Assembly (NCBI RefSeq): GCF_902506495.1
Contig: NZ_LR733264.1
Span: forward strand, 1,167,312 to 1,231,311
DNA: 64,000 nucleotides
Source of the DNA: Pseudomonas sp. 8O
Lineage (GTDB): Bacteria; Pseudomonadota; Gammaproteobacteria; Pseudomonadales; Pseudomonadaceae
Direction of reading: 5' to 3'
Below the pieces are notes generated by a model. That model was not told the origin of the DNA. It made no database searches and saw only the letters and a list, made by a program, of their open reading frames with translations. A program made the position numbers and the translations under genes. Every line of letters starts with the position of its first letter. Position 1 is the stretch's first letter. Positions 1-7,844 of this stretch are shown here, piece by piece.

Positions 1-496
1 CGGTTGATGCTGCTAGATCTCTGAACTCGCCTAGGTTTGAAGAAGAAGGTAGAGAGCAAAAATCTGGGAAAGCGGATGCTCGCAACAGGGATGAACAGGC
101 CAGTAGCTGTTGATGCAGGAGCATCAATATCGTGGTCTGTCCCCAATTGTTTCTTCGTATAGTGTAATGACTGCTTCTGTCATGGAGATGCCTCAAGTGG
201 CTGTTTTTTGAGCGCGTACGTGGTATGGGCTCTTGGTGCCAGTTTTGAGCAGCGCTGAGCGAACTGATATCCGTCAACACTGAACATTGTAAGCTAGAGG
301 TGCGTACCCATGCAGCATTGGCCAACGCAACAAAAAGAACTGTTTATTTGCCACTAAAAATCTCATGCGAGAGGCCGGTAATGGCCGCAAGCGGCCCAAA
401 AGTATCGCTTACTACCGCTTTCCTCGCCGCTGTGTGCGGAGCAGCGCACTCAAACAGGCTGCCAGGGCAACAGTGACGGCGCACGCCTGCGACTGA
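1..496. other. No gene recognised at left edge
   Basis: No open frame here has a recognisable protein signature. Two small perfect hairpins are visible: TGATGC/GCATCA at 111-126 and GGCCGC-AA-GCGGCC at 383-396. The second lies downstream of the tcyN stop and could help end that transcript, but it has no T-run. The region is less GC-rich than the genes that follow. Confidence 0.5.
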
Positions 497-1252
497 CTAA
501 ACCGAGCGCTCCAGCAGAAACTTGCTGAGAAACTGCCGCGTGCGTTCGTGCTGGGGTGCGGTGAACAGGGTCTTGGCCGGGCCCTGTTCGACGATGTGGC
601 CCTGGTCGATGAAGATCGCCCGGTCTGCCACGTCGCGGGCGAAGGCCATCTCGTGGGTGACGATGACCATGGTGCGTTTTTCTTCGGCCAGATCACGGAT
701 GGTGGTCAGCACTTCGCCCACCAGTTCGGGGTCGAGGGCCGAGGTGGGTTCGTCGAAGAGGATCACCTGCGGGCGCATGGCCAGGGCACGGGCGATGGCC
801 ACGCGCTGTTGCTGGCCGCCGGACAGGCGTTTGGGGTAGGCGTTTTCCTTGCCGCTCAGGCCCACCTTGGCGAGCAGGGCGCGGGCATGGGCGAGGGCTG
901 CTTCGCGTGGCTCCTTCTTCACCTGCACCGGCCCTTCGATGACGTTTTCCAGCGCTGTGCGGTGGGGGAACAGGTTGAAGTTCTGGAACACGAAGCCGGC
1001 CTGCTGGCGCAGTTGGCGGATCAGCTTCTGCTGGCCCTTGAGCGGTTTATCCGCATCGATATGGATATCGCCCACGGTGATCTGCCCGGCGCTGGGTTGC
1101 TCCAGCAGGTTGAGGCAGCGCAGCAGAGTGGTCTTGCCCGAGCCGCTGGGGCCGATGATGGCGACCACTTCGCCGGCGGCCACGTCCAGGTCGATGCCCT
1201 TGAGTACTTCGTTGCTGCCGAAGGCTTTTCGCAGATTGCGCACGGAAATCAT
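497..1252 (-). CDS. tcyN: Cystine/amino acid ABC transporter ATPase
   Basis: A 251-residue ATPase of the polar amino acid uptake family that powers import of an amino acid, probably L-cystine. Walker A (GPSGSGKTT) is at residues 34-42, the signature LSGGQQQR at 143-150, Walker B ending in FDE at about 163-168, and the switch histidine at H200. Its start codon shares one base with the stop of the permease gene (TGATG), so the two are translationally coupled. The order binding protein-permease-ATPase, with D-cysteine desulfhydrase just upstream, matches the tcyJLN/dcyD arrangement known in enterobacteria and pseudomonads. Family assignment is firm. Cystine as substrate is inferred from the neighbour. 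Confidence 0.93.
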   Translation of the reverse strand: MISVRNLRKAFGSNEVLKGIDLDVAAGEVVAIIGPSGSGKTTLLRCLNLLEQPSAGQITVGDIHIDADKPLKGQQKLIRQLRQQAGFVFQNFNLFPHRTALENVIEGPVQVKKEPREAALAHARALLAKVGLSGKENAYPKRLSGGQQQRVAIARALAMRPQVILFDEPTSALDPELVGEVLTTIRDLAEEKRTMVIVTHEMAFARDVADRAIFIDQGHIVEQGPAKTLFTAPQHERTRQFLSKFLLERSV

Positions 1253-1920
1253 CAGTTGTCCTGCTCGTGCCGGTTGACCCTGGCCTCAAGGCGCGCCTGG
1301 AAGTGCGCGAGGATGCTGGCCAGCGCCCAGTAGATCAGCGCGGCCGCCAGGTACATGGTGAAAATTTCGAAGGTGCGCGCGGTGATCAACTGCGCCTGAC
1401 GGAACAGTTCCGGCACCTGGATGGTGGCGGCCAGGGCGGTGTCCTTGACCAGGGAAATGAAACTGTTGCCCAGCGGCGGCAGGGCGGTGCGCGCGGCCTG
1501 CGGCAGGATCGCCCGATACAGCGTCTGCGTCTTGCTCATGCCGATGCTGGCGGCCGCTTCCCATTGGCCACGGTCGATGGACGCGATGGCAGCGCGGAGA
1601 ATCTCCGAGGTGTAGGCGGCCATGTTCAGCGAGAAGCCGATCAGCGCTGCGGGCAACGGATCGAGCTGAATGCCCAGTTGCGGCAGGCCGTAGTAGATCA
1701 GGAACAGCTGCACCAGCAGCGGCGTGCCACGAAAGAAGGAGACGTAGAGGCGGGTGAGCCAGCGCAGTGGGGCTGGCCCGTACAGGCGTCCGACGGCGAG
1801 GGCGAAGCCCAGCAGCAGGCCGAAGAACATGCCGCCCAGGCTGAGTACGACCGTGTAGTAGGCGCCCTTGAGCAGAAAGGGCGCGGACTCCAGAGCCAGC
1901 TGTAGGGCGGACTCGATCAT
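1252..1920 (-). CDS. tcyL: Cystine/amino acid ABC transporter permease
   Basis: A 222-residue inner-membrane permease of the HisM/GlnP type. It has several hydrophobic segments and an EAA-type cytoplasmic loop (EAAASIGMSKTQTLYRA) that docks the ATPase. The length is typical. The ATG overlaps the stop of the upstream binding-protein gene by four bases (ATGA), and its own stop overlaps the ATPase start, so all three are one operon read leftwards. A single permease gene is expected to work as a homodimer. The substrate is inferred from the neighbouring desulfhydrase and could be another polar amino acid. Confidence 0.92.
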   Translation of the reverse strand: MIESALQLALESAPFLLKGAYYTVVLSLGGMFFGLLLGFALAVGRLYGPAPLRWLTRLYVSFFRGTPLLVQLFLIYYGLPQLGIQLDPLPAALIGFSLNMAAYTSEILRAAIASIDRGQWEAAASIGMSKTQTLYRAILPQAARTALPPLGNSFISLVKDTALAATIQVPELFRQAQLITARTFEIFTMYLAAALIYWALASILAHFQARLEARVNRHEQDN

Positions 1921-2714
1921 CGGGTGACGTCAGCCTTGAACCATTTCTCGGAGAGTTGCTTGAGGGTACCGTCGGCACTCAGCTTGGCCAGCGCCTGGTC
2001 GATGGCGGCGAGCAGGGCGGGGTTGCCCTTGCGCATGGCGATGCCAGCCTCCTGGCGGGAGAAGGCGTCACCGGCCACGGCCAGGCGGCCACCGGTTTTC
2101 TCGACCATTTCGAAGGCGGCCAGGCGATCCACCAGGATCACGTCGATGCGGCCGACGTTGAGGTCCTGGAACTTGGTCGGGTCGTCATCGTAGGTGCGGA
2201 TGTCGGCTTGCGGCACGTTGTCTTTCAGCCACTGTTCATAGTTGGTGCCAAGGCCTACGCCGACTTTCTTGCCGGCCAGATCCTGGGCGCTCTTGATGCT
2301 GTCGCCATCGGCCTTGCGGGTCAGCGCCTGGATGCCGGAGACGGTGTAGGGGGTGGAGAAATCGTACTTCTTCTTGCGCTCGTCGGAGATGGTCACCTGG
2401 TTGATCACCACGTCCAGGCGCTTGGATTCCAGCGCGGCGAGGATGCCGTCCCACTTGGTCGGCTGAAACTCGACCTTGACGTCCAGCTCCTTGGCCAGCG
2501 CTTCGGCCAGCTCCACTTCGAAGCCGGTCAGCTTACCGTTGGCGTCTTGATAGTTGAAGGGTGGGTAGGTGCCCTCCAGTCCGACCTTGATGGCGCCGCG
2601 GGCCTTGATGTCATCGAGCAGGTCGGCGGCGAAGCTCGGTGCGCTGAGGCTGGCGCCCAACATGAGGGCCAGGCTAGCGAAGAGGAAACGGCGACGCAGG
2701 GTTGAGAATGTCAT
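1917..2714 (-). CDS. tcyJ: Cystine-type periplasmic binding protein
   Basis: A 265-residue SBP_bac_3 family protein (FliY/TcyJ type). The chosen ATG gives a clean signal peptide (MTFSTLRRRF, a hydrophobic stretch, then SFAADL) and has GAGGT a few bases upstream. An in-frame ATG eleven codons earlier lacks both features. The mature part opens with the family pattern 'IKVGLEGTYPPFNYQD' and contains the ligand-site stretch 'SGIQALTRK'. It should capture the amino acid in the periplasm and deliver it to TcyL/TcyN. It is read in the same direction as dcyD, 90 bp downstream of it, and may be co-transcribed. Confidence 0.92.
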   Translation of the reverse strand: MTFSTLRRRFLFASLALMLGASLSAPSFAADLLDDIKARGAIKVGLEGTYPPFNYQDANGKLTGFEVELAEALAKELDVKVEFQPTKWDGILAALESKRLDVVINQVTISDERKKKYDFSTPYTVSGIQALTRKADGDSIKSAQDLAGKKVGVGLGTNYEQWLKDNVPQADIRTYDDDPTKFQDLNVGRIDVILVDRLAAFEMVEKTGGRLAVAGDAFSRQEAGIAMRKGNPALLAAIDQALAKLSADGTLKQLSEKWFKADVTR

Positions 2715-2803
2715 GGTGACCTCATGCAAGTGGGAAGGTGGCGCCACTCTAGGTGGAAATTCTTATGCTTCTAAATAATTAAAAATTATCTATATATTCA
2801 TTT

Positions 2804-3790
2804 TTATTTGTAGGCGAAGAGGGCCGGCGAGCCGCCCGTGTGCAGGAACAGCAGCGGTCCATTGCCTGGGAAGGCGCCACGCTTGAGGCCATCGAACAGC
2901 CCGGCGAAGGCTTTGCCAGTGTAGACCGGGTCGAGCAGGATCGCTTCCAGGCGCGCCAGCAGGCTGATGGCCTCGAGGCCGGCGGCGTTGGCTTCGCCGT
3001 AGCGCGGTGCGAAATAGGCGTCCCATAGCTCCAGGTTCAATCCGTGCGGCATCTCCACGCCCAGCAGTTCAGCGGTGCGCTGGAGTAGACCCTCGACCTT
3101 GGGCTTTTGTGCGGCCTCGCTGCGCGAAACGGTGACACCGATCACACGTGTACCAGGGCGCGCACTCTCCAGCGCCAGGGCCAGCCCGGCATGAGTGCCG
3201 GCGCTGCCGGAGGCCAGCACCACGGCGGCGAAGTCCTGGCCGCTGGCGGCGATCTGCTCGGCCAGCTCCAGGCCGCCGCGCACGTAGCCGAGTGCGCCCA
3301 GGGCATTGGAGCCACCGATGGGCACCAGGTATGGCCTACGCCCGGCTGCACCGAGGCGTTGGCAGGCGGCCTCCAGCAGTTGGTCGGCGTTGTCCAGGTT
3401 GGCGACGTTTTCCACCTCGGCGCCGAACAGGTCCAGCAGCAGGCGATTGCCGTTGCCCAGGTAGTCGTCGCTCTGGCTGTCGATGGGGTTTTCCAGCAGG
3501 GCCAGGCAGCCCAGGCCGAGCTGGGCGGCGACCGCTGCGGTCTGCCGCACGTGGTTGGACTGGATGGCGCCGGCCGTGACCAGCACATCGGCCCCTTTGG
3601 CCTGTGCATCGGCAGCGAGGTATTCGAGCTTGCGTGCCTTGTTGCCGCCGAGCGCCAACGGGGTGAGGTCGTCGCGTTTGATCCAGATATCGCGGCCCAG
3701 GTGTTGGGACAGGCGCGGCAGGTGCTGCAGAGCGGTGGCCTGAGGGATCAATTGCAGGCGGGGGAAGCGGGCGAGAGCGGCAGTGAGCAT
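2804..3790 (-). CDS. dcyD: D-cysteine desulfhydrase (PLP enzyme)
   Basis: A 328-residue member of the ACC deaminase/D-cysteine desulfhydrase family, which converts D-cysteine to pyruvate, sulfide and ammonia with pyridoxal phosphate. The PLP lysine sits in [11 protein letters not shown] (K51), and the loop QSNHVRQTA (residues 77-85) is the substrate/PLP contact region. I chose the ATG preceded by GGAGG. A start ten codons earlier lacks a ribosome site. Adjacency to the cystine transporter supports DcyD over ACC deaminase, although the fold alone does not separate the two. The 226 bp between this gene and metQ hold AT-rich divergent promoter DNA. Confidence 0.88.
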   Translation of the reverse strand: MLTAALARFPRLQLIPQATALQHLPRLSQHLGRDIWIKRDDLTPLALGGNKARKLEYLAADAQAKGADVLVTAGAIQSNHVRQTAAVAAQLGLGCLALLENPIDSQSDDYLGNGNRLLLDLFGAEVENVANLDNADQLLEAACQRLGAAGRRPYLVPIGGSNALGALGYVRGGLELAEQIAASGQDFAAVVLASGSAGTHAGLALALESARPGTRVIGVTVSRSEAAQKPKVEGLLQRTAELLGVEMPHGLNLELWDAYFAPRYGEANAAGLEAISLLARLEAILLDPVYTGKAFAGLFDGLKRGAFPGNGPLLFLHTGGSPALFAYK

Positions 3791-3872
3791 GGGAGCCTCC
3801 TGGGAGCGAAGGCTTTTCACTCTAGGGGCGAGGAGGCTGGGCTCACAAGCAGAAGCGGAATATTATTTTTTT

Positions 3873-3910
3873 GGCATAAGAAAATAATTAATAGTTATTT
3901 TATGGCATAA
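3873..3910. promoter_or_regulatory. AT-rich divergent control region between dcyD and metQ
   Basis: Between the divergent dcyD and metQ genes there is a very AT-rich block. It contains a direct repeat GGCATAA (3873-3879 and 3904-3910) flanking an inverted repeat AAAATAA (3881-3887)/TTATTTT (3895-3901). This composition and placement suit a sulfur-status regulator such as CysB, but no regulator can be identified from the sequence. Confidence 0.4.
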
Positions 3911-4016
3911 ACCTTTCTCCGTACTGTTGCGCCCAGCCCGCCCTATCCGCCGGGTGCCTGCCAAACGTGCCGGGCTGTCGATCCAGCCGGTGCCATAGAC
4001 TGAGAACAAGGACATC

Positions 4017-4799
4017 ATGAACAAGACCCTGCTGCTGACTGCCCTGGCCGCTGCCCTGACTGCCTCCCTGGCCCAGGCTGGCGAAAAGCTGAGCGTGGCC
4101 GCCACGCCGGTGCCGCACGCTGAAATCCTCGAACTGATCAAGCCCGAGCTGGCCAAGCAAGGCGTGGATCTGGATATCAAGGTCTTCACCGACTACGTGC
4201 AACCTAACCTGCAGGTCAGTCAGAAGAATCTCGATGCCAACTACTTCCAGACCAAGCCGTACCTGGACACCTTCAATGCGCAGCGTGGTACCGAATTGGT
4301 GATCGTGCAGGGCGTGCACGTCGAGCCCTTCGGCGCCTACTCGACCAAGTACAAGTCCCTCGACGAATTGCCGAACGGCGCCACCATCGCCATTCCCAAC
4401 GAAGTCAGCACCACCGGCCGTGCGCTGCTGCTGTTGCAGAAAGCCGGCCTGCTGACCCTCAAGGACCCCACCAGCGCCCAGGCGCTGCCGCGTGACATCG
4501 TCGATAACCCGCGCAACTTCAAGTTCCGCGAGCTGGAGGCGGCCACCGTGCCGCGCGTGCTGAATCAGGTCGATCTGGCGCTGATCAACACCAACTATGC
4601 GCTGGAGGCCAAGCTCAATCCCAAGCGCGATGCATTGGCGATCGAAGGCAGCGACTCGCCTTACGTCAACTACCTGGTGGCCCGCCCGGACAACCAGGAG
4701 AGCGAGGCGATCAAGAAGCTCTCCGCCGCGCTGACCAGCCCGCAAGTGAAGGCATTCATCGAAGAACGTTATGACGGCGCGGTACTGCCTGCCTTCTGA
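4017..4799 (+). CDS. metQ: MetQ-family methionine-type substrate-binding protein
   Basis: A 260-residue NlpA/MetQ family periplasmic protein. The signal peptide is MNKTLLLTALAAALTASLAQA followed directly by Gly, so it lacks a lipobox cysteine and should be soluble rather than lipid-anchored. The mature start 'LSVAATPVPHAEILELIKP' is the hallmark of the family. AAGGA precedes the ATG. No MetN ATPase or MetI permease is next to it, so it must use a transporter encoded elsewhere or act with another system. A strong terminator follows, which makes this a one-gene unit. Methionine or a related sulfur compound is the likely ligand. Exact specificity is not visible. Confidence 0.86.
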   Translation: MNKTLLLTALAAALTASLAQAGEKLSVAATPVPHAEILELIKPELAKQGVDLDIKVFTDYVQPNLQVSQKNLDANYFQTKPYLDTFNAQRGTELVIVQGVHVEPFGAYSTKYKSLDELPNGATIAIPNEVSTTGRALLLLQKAGLLTLKDPTSAQALPRDIVDNPRNFKFRELEAATVPRVLNQVDLALINTNYALEAKLNPKRDALAIEGSDSPYVNYLVARPDNQESEAIKKLSAALTSPQVKAFIEERYDGAVLPAF

Positions 4800-4883
4800 T
4801 CGAAACTGTAAGGCGGCTCTTTTTGTGTCCTAGCTGCCCACCGTTGAACACGGTAGTAAACCTGTGCAAACGGGTTTGCGTTT

Positions 4884-4920
4884 ACGCCGAGCCGGCTCAG
4901 CCGACTCGGCGTTCTTTTTT
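4884..4920 (+). terminator. Rho-independent terminator after metQ
   Basis: Stem ACGCCGAG (4884-4891) pairs with CTCGGCGT (4905-4912), and an inner CGGC/GCCG stem (4893-4896/4900-4903) extends it. TCTTTTTT follows at 4913-4920. This is a classic terminator about 85 bp after the metQ stop. Confidence 0.88.
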
Positions 4921-5114
4921 CGCACGATAGGCCAGCACAGCCAGGCTGCCCCTGCCGGAGTGCATAAATGGCAAATTGCCTTCCCGGCGCCATGTGCCTA
5001 CGATTCGCTGGTTTGAAATGCCATGCCGAATGCCTCTGGAGTGCAGAGAGAGGCGAGGGCGCCGCTGCGCGCCACCCAGTGCTAGGCTCCTGTTGCCCCT
5101 CTCAACTTACGCGA

Positions 5115-5344
5115 ACCCATGGTCACAAGGCCGGTGACCGTGTTCTGAGCCAGGTCGCCGCTGTGCTCAAGGCCACGGCACGCCAGGGCGACCTGGTCTG
5201 CCGCTTGGGCGGCGAGGAATTCGTGGTCATCGCCCCTGGGCACCGACAGCGCCGGCGCTCAGCAACTGGCCGAGCGCATGCGAGCGGCGTCTTCCCCAGG
5301 TAAAGGGCGGCATCCGCCTGCTGCAGAAACGCGTCGAAGGAATC
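5115..5344. pseudogene. Rearranged remnant of a GGDEF diguanylate cyclase gene
   Basis: On the plus strand, 5115-5237 encodes THGHKAGDRVL...CRLGGEEFVVIAPG, the core of a GGDEF domain with GGEEF at 5208-5222. The frame then shifts by one: GTDSAGAQQLAERMRAAS continues the family sequence in another frame to about 5290. The next piece, 5291-5344, encodes the usual C-terminal GGDEF motif (FDAFLQQADAALYLGK) on the minus strand, so it is inverted relative to the rest. No start, no upstream half and no intact frame exist. This is a broken, internally rearranged relic with no expected activity. Confidence 0.78.
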
Positions 5345-5595
5345 GGGCGGAGTGGGCAGGAGTAGAGCAGTCAGTGCAGATTTACGGGCTATAACGAGTG
5401 CTTTCGTCAAAAGCGGTCAACCACCCGTCGTTAACCCTGTTGATGCCGGATTTCACTGGCGACGACCTATTTGGTGCGCCGCATTCATGGATTTCTTTGT
5501 ACGTCCCTGGAGGCGCTGGTCTGCGCCTCCAGGATAGTCAATACATATGACCTGACCCCGCCTCCAAGGCTCGTGCTGGCGAGTCTGGATCGCGC

Positions 5596-5805
5596 TCATC
5601 CCAGTGGTTTTTTGCTGCGGTACTCGGTGGTGGTCATGCCCGCGTAACCCCAGTTATCGGTGTCGACTTCCTCGATTACGATGTGGGTGAGTTCGGGCTG
5701 CTTGTTAAGTACGCGCTGCAAAGTCTCGGTGATTTCCTTGATGACCTGGGCTTTCTGCTCGCGGGTGACGCCGTCACGGGTGATACGGACGCTGACGAAG
5801 GGCAT
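5596..5805 (-). CDS. 4-oxalocrotonate tautomerase family protein
   Basis: A 69-residue small tautomerase. The second codon is proline (MPFVSVRITRDG), so removal of Met exposes the catalytic N-terminal Pro-1 typical of the superfamily. The body 'TREQKAQVIKEITETLQRVL' is the characteristic helix after strand one. Such proteins act as oligomers and ketonise enols or process related acids. It lies 69 bp downstream of the SDR gene on the same strand, probably in one operon controlled by the divergent LysR regulator. The real substrate cannot be read from the sequence. Confidence 0.9.
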   Translation of the reverse strand: MPFVSVRITRDGVTREQKAQVIKEITETLQRVLNKQPELTHIVIEEVDTDNWGYAGMTTTEYRSKKPLG

Positions 5806-5874
5806 GATGTCGCTCCTGTGTGGGTGGATGTTGTCAAGCGGGGAGGCGCGGGCCGCCCCGTCAGGTTCAGCCCA

Positions 5875-6609
5875 TTACCATTTACCGACGCTCATTCCGC
5901 CGTCGACCGGCAATACCACGCCCGTGGTGAACCGGGCATTGGCCAGGTAGAGCACGGCGTCGGCGATATCGCTGACGCGGCCGATGCGTCCGGCCGGCTG
6001 CAGGCCGTTGAGGAAATCGAAGCTGGCCGGGTCGTGCATCGGCGTCTCGATGATACCTGGGGCCACTGCATTGACCTGGATGTTGTGGGGCGACAGCTCC
6101 AGCGCAAGGGCGCGGGTGACCTGATTCAGGCCGCCCTTGATCAGTACTGGCAGGGCGGCGGGCACGGCGAGGTTAGGCTGCAGCGCCACAGCAGCGGTGA
6201 TGTTGATTATCTGCCCCTGGCGCCGCCCGATCATATGCGTGGCGGCGGCCTGAGAGGCGTAGACCACCCCCTTGAGGTTGGTTTCCAGCAGGCCGTCAAT
6301 GTCCTCTGGGCTGTACTCGATGAAAGGCTTGGGCAGGAAGAAACCGGCATTGTTGACCAGCACGTCGACCTGACCGAAGGCCTCGATACCGGCCTGGATC
6401 AGGTGGCGTGCGGTGTCCGGCCTGGCGATGTCGCCGGCCACACCGACGAAGGCGGTGGGGCTGCCTAGTTGTTCCCTGGCTTGTTCCAGGCGTTCGGCGG
6501 AGCGGGCGTTGCCGACCACGTTGAAGCCGCTGGCGAGGAAGGCCTTGGCCAGGCCGAAACCGATGCCGCTGGAGGCACCGGTAATGACTACCGTTCTGCT
6601 GTTGCTCAT
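5875..6609 (-). CDS. SDR-family protein lacking the catalytic tyrosine
   Basis: A 244-residue short-chain dehydrogenase/reductase. The cofactor motif GASSGIG is at residues 11-17, NNAG at 86-89, the structural Asn at N111 and the C-terminal 'LPVDGGMSVGKW'. The active site is unusual. The lysine of YxxxK is present (K158) but the tyrosine position is proline (P154 in AALPVLIKGG), and the catalytic serine region reads NITAA. Known SDR subgroups have a similar 'PxALxxLxKGGLN' stretch, so this may be a genuine divergent subgroup rather than a mutation. Classical keto-reduction should not be assumed. Divergent from the LysR gene. Confidence 0.85.
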   Translation of the reverse strand: MSNSRTVVITGASSGIGFGLAKAFLASGFNVVGNARSAERLEQAREQLGSPTAFVGVAGDIARPDTARHLIQAGIEAFGQVDVLVNNAGFFLPKPFIEYSPEDIDGLLETNLKGVVYASQAAATHMIGRRQGQIINITAAVALQPNLAVPAALPVLIKGGLNQVTRALALELSPHNIQVNAVAPGIIETPMHDPASFDFLNGLQPAGRIGRVSDIADAVLYLANARFTTGVVLPVDGGMSVGKW

Positions 6610-6707
6610 GTCGATTCTCCCGATGAGGAGGCGCCAGGTGGCGCCGTTGGGAGGACTATATTTTTGTTGTATAGGTGGATAAATATGGCTCGGAGAACTT
6701 CAGTTAG

Positions 6708-6718
6708 TACACGGTGTA
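6708..6718. promoter_or_regulatory. Palindrome in the SDR/LysR divergent region
   Basis: TACACGGTGTA is a perfect 11-bp palindrome four bases before the LysR start codon, in the 113-bp gap between the divergent SDR and LysR genes. It could be part of an autoregulatory LysR site. This is a weak call from symmetry and position only. Confidence 0.3.
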
Positions 6719-6722
6719 ATTA

Positions 6723-7649
6723 ATGCAGCGACAATTCGACGATGTGATGCTCGGCAGCATCGAGCTGTTCTGCCTGGCGGCGGAGCTGGGCAGCTTCACC
6801 GCGGCCGGGCTGGCGGCTGGGGTTACACCTGCGGCGGTCAGCCGCTCGATCGGCCGGCTCGAGGAGCGCCTGGGCTCGCGACTGTTCGTACGCACTACCC
6901 GTAGCATCCGTCTGACCGAGGGCGGACGCGGTTACTACGAGCAGTGCCGCCAGGCGCTTACCCAGATGGTAGAGGCTGAGCGCACGCTGACCGGCCAGCA
7001 GCAGGAGCCCTCCGGCACCCTGCGTATCAGCCTGCCCACCACCTACGGACATCACCGCATCTTGCCGCTGTTACCCGAGTTCCGCCGGCGCTTTCCGAAG
7101 GTGCAGGTTGACGTGCATTTGGGTAACCGCAACATCGATTTCGTCGGCGAGGGTTACGACCTGGCCATCCGCGTGCGTGCGCAACCGGACTCGACGCTGA
7201 TCGCCAGGCCGCTGGAGGATGCCCGGCTGGTGGTGGTGGCCACCCCCGAATACCTGGCGCGCGCGGGCACGCCACAGACCCTGGATGATCTCGCGCGGCA
7301 CGACTGCATCCAGTTCGAGCTGCCCAGCAGCGGCCGGCGCATCACGTGGCTGTTTAGTGAGGACGGGACCGAGCGGGAGATACTCACCGAGGGCGGTTAC
7401 GTCTGCTCGGACGATGTGCTAGGCGGCGTGACCCTGGCCAAGCACGGCGCGGGGTTGTTCCAGACCTATCGCTTTATCGTCGAGCGCGAGCTGGCCGATG
7501 GTTCGCTGGTCGAGGTGTTGCAGCCATTCGCCGGACGCTCGCGGCCCTTCACCCTGTTGTATCCCCATGGCCGGCACATGCCCCTGCGCCTGCGCACTTT
7601 CGTCGACTTCATCATGGAGCAGCAGCGCCGCTGGACTGCTCAGGTCTGA
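6723..7649 (+). CDS. LysR-family transcriptional regulator
   Basis: A 308-residue LysR regulator. The N-terminal winged helix-turn-helix spans about residues 10-68 (ELGSFTAAGLAAGVTPAAVS then RLEERLGSRLFVRTTR), followed by a linker helix and a periplasmic-binding-like effector domain. No good ribosome site precedes the first ATG, and a second in-frame ATG (MLGSIELF) eight codons on is a possible alternative. It is divergent from the SDR/tautomerase pair, the usual arrangement for a LysR protein controlling its neighbour. The effector is unknown. Confidence 0.9.
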   Translation: MQRQFDDVMLGSIELFCLAAELGSFTAAGLAAGVTPAAVSRSIGRLEERLGSRLFVRTTRSIRLTEGGRGYYEQCRQALTQMVEAERTLTGQQQEPSGTLRISLPTTYGHHRILPLLPEFRRRFPKVQVDVHLGNRNIDFVGEGYDLAIRVRAQPDSTLIARPLEDARLVVVATPEYLARAGTPQTLDDLARHDCIQFELPSSGRRITWLFSEDGTEREILTEGGYVCSDDVLGGVTLAKHGAGLFQTYRFIVERELADGSLVEVLQPFAGRSRPFTLLYPHGRHMPLRLRTFVDFIMEQQRRWTAQV

Positions 7650-7655
7650 GCCTAC

Positions 7656-7670
7656 GTATCACTCTGTATC
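7656..7670 (+). promoter_or_regulatory. GTATC-N5-GTATC direct repeat, site 1
   Basis: GTATCACTCTGTATC: two identical pentamers with a 10-bp period, about 175 bp upstream of the EGKCG precursor gene. The same arrangement recurs at 11290 and 13423 near the other units of this locus. A helical-repeat spacing of direct half-sites is what OmpR-family regulators usually bind. I propose the nearby response regulator as the binder. Confidence 0.5.
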
Positions 7671-7844
7671 GGTTTCGCACCCTGTGGTGCTGGCATACAA
7701 AGCGTGTCGGCCATTGATACGTGCCCGACACACATGCGCGGCCAAATAGCCGGACCCGAGAGTGGCCCGCGCCGTGCGGACTCTCCGGGCCAACTGCCTC
7801 ATGGCATATCCACGCATCATCGCGCTCAGCACCGGAGAATTCCC

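Noticed and set aside
111..126. TGATGC-AGGA-GCATCA hairpin near the left edge, considered as a terminator or attachment site
   Set aside because: Only six base pairs, no T-run, no nearby gene end or integrase. It could occur by chance.
141..165. GGTCTGTCCCCAATTG stretch resembling remnants near insertion sequences
   Set aside because: No transposase fragment, terminal inverted repeat or target duplication could be found around it.
2804..3790. 1-aminocyclopropane-1-carboxylate deaminase as the identity of the PLP enzyme
   Set aside because: The families overlap in sequence, but adjacency to the cystine transporter favours D-cysteine desulfhydrase. The choice rests on context.
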